Assembly (NCBI GenBank): GCA_002286715.1
Contig: NSJX01000051.1
Location: forward strand, 35,906 to 99,905
Direction of reading: 5' to 3'
Origin: Dentipellis sp. KUC8613
Lineage: Eukaryota; Basidiomycota; Agaricomycetes; Russulales; Hericiaceae
Length of the DNA stretch: 64,000 nucleotides
The stretch's first letter is position 1. Each line of letters begins with the position of its first letter. The translations under genes and the position numbers were made by a program. The notes under the pieces were generated by a model. That model did not search any database. It saw only the letters and a program-made list of their open reading frames with translations, and was not told the DNA's origin. Below are positions 57,513 to 64,000 of the stretch, in pieces.

Positions 57513-59261
57513 TTCATTCCTTCTGCAGGGTGGGTCCTCGTGCGGTATCGCGTGGTATGCGGTAGGTATTTGAGGGTATCGCGCTGGGATATACAGAAGA
57601 CAGGTCACGAATGACCAGCGAAGGTAATGGATTGAAGGAGGTCACTGCACAGTCGGTGAGATTGCACAGACTGTATACAGCAAGAAAATGGATTTTCCGA
57701 GAGGTCGCAGGTGTCTAAGTGTCGGTGCGAGGAGTAGGAAGGAGGATGTACAGCAGATAGCAAGGCGGAAAGCGAGAAAAGATGTACAGAGAAGGGTATC
57801 GTGAAGGTCGTGGGAGGTGAGAAAGAGAGACCAGAAGCGAAGAGAGCCAGGTTTGTACAGTAAATGCTTCGAAAGTTGCTGGTAATGCCCCCGCGGGGCC
57901 ATCGCGAACCGAGTGCAAACGTGAACCAGAACACTGCAAGAATCAGTTTCGGCCTATCTGCATTTGCACGTGATATCCCCACGTGAGCTCTTTGCTGGCG
58001 CTCTCGGCGAAACTGCCTTGGAGCTCTTTTCTCCTCGACGAGTCCTGCCGTCGCCCTCGTCTACCGTTCTCCTCTTCCGCATGCAAAGGACGCTGAAAGA
58101 CTCCTAGGCCAGCTGGACGCAGTTCGGTCTGCTTTTTCGAAGCGGTCACGCACGGGCGATCTTCGTCGCTTATCTCCACTTTGCAAGGGTTCTCGCGACC
58201 CGCGAACTACCGCATCCGCTGGATAACGCCTCGAGTGCAACAACAATCTGATGGCTCGTCTGGGATCACCTTCCGGCCTCTTCTACCCCGGCCCGAGCAG
58301 GAGGCCCTCCTCAAAATCGGCTAATGGGCGATTCGACATTCCCATGGAATCTTGCCCATCCCTTTCGTGGATGGTACGATGGGGCGCATCTCGCGCTCCA
58401 TATGTGGCTTCTTGTCAAGCTGTTTTCGTCAAGCCCCCCTTGCGGATTTTTGCTGTTGCTAGCACTGAAGATCCGCAATTCCGTCCGGAGCGCTAGCGTG
58501 CACTGCAACTGCTGCCAATCATTTTATTCCATTGATCTCGAGGAAGCTCATCAGGCAATCCAGGGCACCTACGGACGCAAGATTCCGAGCCGACAGCCTT
58601 TGAGCTCTGCACGCACTTGCCTTTTCGCACAAGCGCCCATGCCGTAAGTCCTCAACTGACCAACCTCGGTTTTGGCCTTCTACCGCTTCCTCGAAATAGC
58701 GAGCAGCATCTTATCGTGCGCAGGTCCTCGGATCCACAGTGTCCTGCCCGATGTGCCCATAGCGGGCCGCTCCAGCCCCGTCCTATTTTTCGTGCTGGTT
58801 CGGGCTCCAGAATGATGCCAACCGTCCGCAGCAGGACCGCTGTACGAATATGTCAGACTACCTCCACATCCATGTGTCCAGTTGTCGCCATTCTTATCGG
58901 AAGGTCCGTGCCATCGTGCACAGCTGCTCATATTTTATGACGCTGGACCATGCAGCGTTATACACCAGCCTCGATATCTTATGATGGCCGACCCCGCCTC
59001 CTCCTTCATCCAGAGCCGCATGGCACCTTCCTCGCAAATGTCAAAATGTCACCTAGAAGCCACGTAGTCCCTTCCCACCGGCGGGCCTACTCCCGCGCGT
59101 CGGCTGGCCCGGATGCAAGCTCTCGAGCACGAACTCAGCTTGTCTAGCACGGCCTCGGAAAACGCCAGTGGACGATAAGCGGGGGATGCGTGGCACGGCC
59201 GTCGCATCCGGGGCACGAGCGTGTGGGGTCGCTGTGCGGCGTGTGAAGCTGGCGTCGATAT
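57513..59261. other. Gene-poor interval upstream of OPT
   Basis: About 1.7 kb. It includes the OPT promoter at the left. Plus frames at 58251-58496 and 58324-58647 have no recognisable domain and no supporting splice pattern. No repeat with clear ends was found. Confidence 0.45.
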
Positions 59262-60121
59262 ATGTCTGGATGGCGTCAATGGAAGCAGTTTACGACAGGG
59301 AACATGGGCGTGCTTCGCGGATGCTTGTGCCTGGTTTGCCGCGAGTACGCGGGTGGTGCTGGACGAATGGCCAGAACCACCGCTGGCGAACGTCTGGTCG
59401 TGAACGTTGGACGCTTCAAGGGGGCGTTCCCTGCGTCGTTAGGTTATGCAGTCGGGGTGGGAAGGGCTCTGTGTCATTGTACGTTCTTGTCCGCTTTCTT
59501 TAATCCTACCGTGATTTTACGAAATGCATCTTCAGACGAGTCAAGCCATAGTCACGAAACAGTTCGTTCCAACGTACCACATTGTCTGCCGTACCTGTCG
59601 CCCCTCAGCTGGAGAAAAAAATCGACAGAAGGCCTAGCTGCGATATTGGTTGCCATTAAGGCCATGATCCGGACCAAGGAAGCCGCCGAGTCCATCAGCA
59701 GGATATTTGGCTATTTCATTGTGAACACATGGTAAGTACATCGTAGCACGCTGCGACCGTTTATCATGTGCATGTTCCGACCGCTCACCAATCGTCGTGT
59801 AGTGAGCTCGGCACACCCCGAGATTACCTGTCGCCCAGCATGTCGGTCGGAATTTTTGACTGGGATCCTGGGGTGTCAAAATATTGCGCCTTACTCGTCT
59901 ACGCGTTCGCAAGGTTGCTGGCAGTACTTGGACAAGACGACATACTGTACGTCCCCCCGACACCATTGCCTGCTTCTTTCCACGTGATTGCGCCGCCACA
60001 TCGCTTTCGGGGTCCTCCTTCTCCACTTCCTGAACTTGTGTCGCGCTGTTGTCCTCGTACACATGCGTCCACGTTTTTACTCACCAAACGGACGCCGCCC
60101 TTAATGTACGGCCAGGTGTAA
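59262..60121 (+). CDS. Hypothetical protein, two exons, unrecognised
   Basis: Exon 1 (59262-59731) ends in a helical segment 'TEGLAAILVAIKAMIRTKEA' and 'SRIFGYFIVNT' at a GTAAGT donor; the GT-AG intron of 72 nt (59732-59803) joins in frame to 'CELGTPRDYLSPSMSVGIFD' and 'CALLVYAFARLLAVLGQDD', then a Pro-rich tail. The joined region reads like one continuous folded protein, which is the reason to report it. No family is recognised. The start is the first ATG of the open frame and its N-terminal 90 residues look doubtful; extra upstream exons or pseudogene status are possible. Confidence 0.3.
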
Positions 60122-61244
60122 TATCGGATTCGCTTAACTTACGGCCCCTGTGGAGCAACCGTGAAGTCCTTCTGCGCAGAGCTGGCGATGTGCGTTCTGC
60201 GCTGTGCGCTGATCCTACCTTACGTGTGCCGAAGGTTCGGCGACCGGTACGAACTGCTTGCAGTCCTGCTCCTGCCGCGTATATCACTCTGACCCTTGCG
60301 TATAGAAGTTTCGAAGACCGATCCTGGTCCGCACTGGTTCGACCCACCAAGTCACCTGGATGCGCAGTCAGGATGGCCCGTTCAGGATCGACACTCCAGC
60401 TGTGGTTAGCCCAGAAGCCTGGACGCGTCGCTTCAAGCTTCAACCATAGCACATAGCAGCGAGCACACCAGAGGCCCTCTAAATACGGCTACATGCCGCA
60501 GAACATAGACCACGGGCCACAAGGCCATTAGTGGCTGATATGCTGCAGGCCTGCGGTCACCGTACGTCCTTTCTATTCAAAGCGCGCGTGAGACCGTCTC
60601 CGTGTGGCGCAGAACTCACGGCTCGCGGACGCCAGATGCTGATGCAACCCACGCCGGCTCGCAATGAATGGGTAGTGAACGGGGGCACTGGCGGCTCACG
60701 CCGGCAGCGATGTCGCGTGCACCCTGCCGTCGCGACTCGCACACGAGCGCGGGCCTCGTGGCGGTGCTCCACCTTCGCAACGTTAATCTCCGTTGCCTGT
60801 TCCCCGCAAAACGCACCCACTCGTGTTTCTCTCCTCAAACCCCAGACGGCGAGGGAGATCCTGCCCGAACAAGCTTCAAGGTGGTCGCCCTGCAACTCCT
60901 CGGAAGTGACTCGTCCGCACACTCAATCAGGCCGAGTTCACACGCAGGTGCGAATCCGGAGTGGTCGCAATGAATGAGGACGCACCTGGCGGGCCAACTC
61001 AATGCTGATGCTGGGATGCGCTCAACGGTCGCTTCTGTGCTATTCCAAAGGTAGCAACGATGGAAGAGCGTTCAGCAACAAAGGTGGTCCCTGCGGCTCC
61101 GCGTCTCAGGCACGCATGAATGCCCACACCTACTTGGTCCTACGTTTATTTGACGGTATGTCATGGTACATGATAGCATATGCAAAGCCTTTAAAATACA
61201 TGATAATATTTGCTTAACTTCATTGTCCTCACCCGTTTCGCACT
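60122..61244. other. Intergenic right of the hypothetical gene
   Basis: About 1.1 kb. Frames on both strands at 60531-60977 are mutually overlapping and have no recognisable content. Nothing supported. Confidence 0.45.
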
Positions 61245-62534
61245 TTACTTGGGGGTGTCCGCAATGCGGTACGTGATCTTTTGACCACTGACCTAGAAAT
61301 TTCCAGAGAAAATCTCAGTCTTTCGGCAGACCCGACAAAAAATGACGCATTCGCACCTTGTTGTCGTGCTGAAGCTGGAGACCCTCAGCAACGGCCGCGA
61401 GCCCGTTCGGGAGTATGAGCAGCGGGTTCGGCTTGATGTCGAACTTGGCGACGATGTCGGACAGCAGCTTCGCGTATTTCTTGCCGCGCAGCGTCTGCGC
61501 CGGGTCTTCGATGTAATGGTAAGGGAAGTCGTAGCTCTACAAACGCGCAATTTGAGTTCCATGTTTTGCACCGTAAAACGCGACCGCTCACCTTGCCCAA
61601 AAGCTGGTACGCAATCGTGAACGCGACGCTGACGCCGGGGCGAGGAGCCTCGTAGGGAAGAATAATGGCGACCTTCCCTCCCTCATCACTCAGCGCGGCC
61701 GAGATAATCCCGGGAGACGTCTTCTCTGAAATGGTGTCGACGGCGTGCTTCAACTTGCCGCCTGTAGCAGCCTTGATCTTCTGCCCAACCTCAGGATCAT
61801 GGTAGTCGAACACCTCATCCGCGCCGAGCGACTTGACGAGGTCAAAGTTCTTCGGCGACGAAGTAGCAATAACGCGGAGTCCCGACAGCTTCGCGAACTG
61901 CACGACATACTGTCCGACAGATGTCGAGCCTCCGTAGACCAGGATCGGGAATGGCGTCAATGTAGGCTCAAAGGGCGTGGGCAGATCATCATGGGACTGC
62001 CAGAGAGTCTGGATGGCGGTAAAGGGTGCGACACCGAGTTGCGCGGCATCGTCGACGGACCACTTGTCAGGGACGTGCACGGCGACTTCCGCGGGAGCCG
62101 CGGTATACTCGGCGAAGGCGCCGTTCGGGTACGTCGCTTTAGGGGGAAAATGGTGTCATACGAACGCCATGGGGGCTGAGTAAGAAGATGGGGTGAAACT
62201 CACAACCGTGAACGATGCCAGAGACGCGCTCGCCAACCTTCCACAAACCTGCGGGCACGTCGGGCCCGATCTCCTCAACGATACCAGTGTAGTCGCAGCC
62301 CACAACCGCACCGGCGCGCTTTCCTCCAAACGCGCTCTTCCCTGCATTTCGAGCGTGATGTTGAGTTGCAGCACTGACGAGATGGATAGGAGACTCACAG
62401 TCAGTCGGGTTTTGTGCCGCGGCTTGGACTTTGACAAGGATCTGTCCCGGAGCAAGCTTCGGCACGTCGACCTCTTGCACACCAATCTTGCCACCCTCAC
62501 CGATGACGGCAGCCTTCATCTTTGTCGGGGCCAT
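61245..62534 (-). CDS. MDR enoyl-reductase-like protein (MDR3)
   Basis: It starts MAPTKMKAAVIGEGGKIGVQ. The frame is open to an ATG at 62666, but a TATA box (62646-62652) lies between, so that extension is probably untranslated. GroES-like half: 'LAPGQILVKVQAAAQNPTD', 'AVVGCDYTGIVEEIGPDVPA'. NADPH-binding half: 'VYGGSTSVGQYVVQFAKLSG', 'SLGADEVFDYHDPEVGQKIK'. Then 'YAKLLSDIVAKFDIKPNPLL', and a last exon 'VSGQKITYRIADTPK' with stop at 61245-61247. Five exons, junctions as in MDR2. Tandem with MDR4. Confidence 0.87.
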
Positions 62535-63568
62535 AGTCGAATACACACGATATCGATAGAGACAAGTACGACTCGATGACGGAGGGATCAAAGAGCGCGA
62601 GTGCGAGCGCAAATATGTTGCGACCCGAAACACATGGTGCCCTGGTTTTATAGCGGACATTCGCACCTATCCGCTGTTCTCATCCACAGATGACGTATGT
62701 ATACTGCTGAGTCGTGTCTGAATAGGGATATATGTGGAATGATCGTGCGCCTCCTAGAGGCACGGTGTTCTCACTAGCTGGCCGATACTTAGTAACCATC
62801 GATAGCGGCGTTTATAAGGCCCTTCTGGATGAGAATTCATCAGGAAGGAAGGTCTCGTTGGATACCATCCTCTGGTTAAACACTGTGAGCATATCAGAGA
62901 AGAGAATGTGGCCACTGGGATAGCAGGGTACGCACCTGCTCACTACAAAATCGCCTCCAAGGGCGTGCCAAGGCTAGCGCTTGGCTCTCAGGCTTCCAAG
63001 TTGCTTTGAAAGGCGACGGAATACGGTGGATGTTTCGGACCACAAATCACAAAGAACAGAGCGGGCAAATGCTTCTGCCTAGACGCATGGCTGGGCCTTG
63101 GCCGTACGACGCCGGGACTCGGATTTTTGTTCATTGTTTGATCTTCTATTCTTGCTTCTAGATCGTTGAAGAAACGCTGAATAAGTCTTGTGCGTAGGAA
63201 AAGCCGAGTGGGTGTGGGGTTGCCGAGTCAATCAGGAGTATACAAAATCCACGTGGCATTCGCGTGGCATCGGGCTTGTTAGGGCCGACGCGAGGGCGCC
63301 GCTTACTACTCCCGTTGGCACTATACTCGACAACATTCTTCAACTTGCAGTCTTATACTGGGGCCCAAACTATTCAGAAACCTCTCTTTCCAGAAGTTGT
63401 TCCTTTTTATTTTGCGATGAATATTTTTGGCTCACCAGCTAACTTTGAAATGGCTGAATACCCCTTCTAATCCACGCTCATAAAATGTATAGTTATCCAA
63501 CGACTAGCGACTCGTACACGTTAATCATCGTCATTGATTTCCGGTACACCATCTCGAAAATAAGCAGT
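62535..63568. other. Intergenic between MDR3 and MDR4
   Basis: MDR3 promoter and MDR4 3' flank. No gene or repeat recognised. Confidence 0.5.
62646..62652 (-). promoter_or_regulatory. TATA box of MDR3
   Basis: TATAAAA on the minus strand, 112 bp upstream of the chosen ATG. Confidence 0.5.
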
Positions 63569-64000
63569 CTACTTGGGAGTGTCCGAGATACGGTAGGTAA
63601 TCTTCTGTCCGCTAACCTAAATCACGAACAAGTCGTTAGTCTTAGGGAAGCCTCAAACGCATGGCATTGAACGGGATCCCACCTTTCCGTCGATCATGAA
63701 CTGGAAACCGTCGGCTACACTTGCTAATCCGTTGGGGAAGACCAACAGCGGGTTCGGCTTGATGTCATACTTTGCGAGGATCCCTTCCAAGAGCTTCGCG
63801 AAATTCTTGCCGAGCTGCGTCAGATGCGGATCCTCTGTGTACTGGAAGGGGAAGTCGAAGCTCTGCAGTTCCGCCAGTGAGTGAAGCATCTTGATACAAC
63901 CGTAAGCGTCGATGCGTACCTTTCCCAGAATATGGTAGGCAACCGTGGACAAGACGGTGACACCAGGTCGGGGAGACTCGTAAGGAGAAAGCGAGGCTAT
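63569..64000 (-). CDS. MDR enoyl-reductase-like protein, C-terminal part only (MDR4)
   Basis: Cut by the window end. Visible parts: 'ESPRPGVTVLSTVAYHILGK', then 'SFDFPFQYTEDPHLTQLGKN', 'LLEGILAKYDIKPNPLLVFP', 'NGLASVADGFQFMIDGK', and the last exon 'VSGQKITYRISDTPK' with stop at 63569-63571. Very similar to MDR3, so it is probably a recent tandem duplicate. The N-terminal half lies outside. Confidence 0.85.

Noticed and set aside
62535..62666. 44-residue N-terminal extension of MDR3 resembling a mitochondrial targeting peptide (no acidic residues, many Arg/Ser)
   Set aside because: The TATA box at 62646-62652 lies downstream of the extension's ATG, so the main transcript should not include it.
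1..64000. CRISPR arrays, rRNA genes, LTR or TIR transposons with intact coding regions
   Set aside because: Looked for on both strands; no spaced repeats, rRNA signatures or reverse transcriptase/transposase motifs were seen.

Overview
The window is chromosomal DNA from a filamentous basidiomycete, most likely an Agaricomycete. Evidence: intron-dense genes with many 45-75 nt GT-AG introns, a FunK1-type fungal kinase, expanded BTB and F-box-type families, a GH75 chitosanase pair, an OPT oligopeptide transporter, a GH13-CBM20 amylase, and housekeeping genes of fungal type (Utp22/Nrap, YKT6, eL38, P5A ATPase). All identifications come from reading the sequence; no search was run, so genus-level placement is not attempted.

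Layout. (1) 1-7.4 kb: five BTB/POZ genes, all on the minus strand, head to tail; the first is truncated and the other four share a 27-nt terminal exon. (2) 9.5-12.9 kb: three beta-carbonic anhydrase genes (two plus, one minus), each with a 25-nt exon holding the active-site Cys-x-Asp-x-Arg and an 18-nt last exon. (3) 14.2-29 kb: Utp22/Nrap, an MDR enoyl-reductase-like gene, a gene-poor stretch with a decayed kinase-like relic, the SNARE YKT6, a MARVEL-type tetraspan protein and a secreted alpha-amylase. (4) 29.8-38 kb: a second MDR reductase, ribosomal protein eL38 and two tandem GH75 chitosanase genes, the second of which has lost acidic residues. (5) 38-52.6 kb: four paralogues of a two-exon F-box-like family surrounding the ER P5A ATPase (Spf1/ATP13A1) and a FunK1 kinase gene with a reading-frame conflict. 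(6) 53-57.5 kb: an OPT transporter containing a GC-AG intron. (7) 57.5-61.2 kb: gene-poor, with one unrecognised two-exon candidate. (8) 61.2-64 kb: two further MDR reductases, the last cut by the window end.

The striking property is local duplication: five families (BTB x5, beta-CA x3, MDR x4, GH75 x2, F-box-like x4) account for about 18 of some 27 genes. BTB and F-box proteins are generally substrate adaptors of cullin ubiquitin ligases, so much of the window looks like fast-evolving adaptor arrays between conserved housekeeping genes. No operons, CRISPR arrays, rRNA or confident tRNA genes were seen. A 191-base assembly gap lies at 39696-39886.
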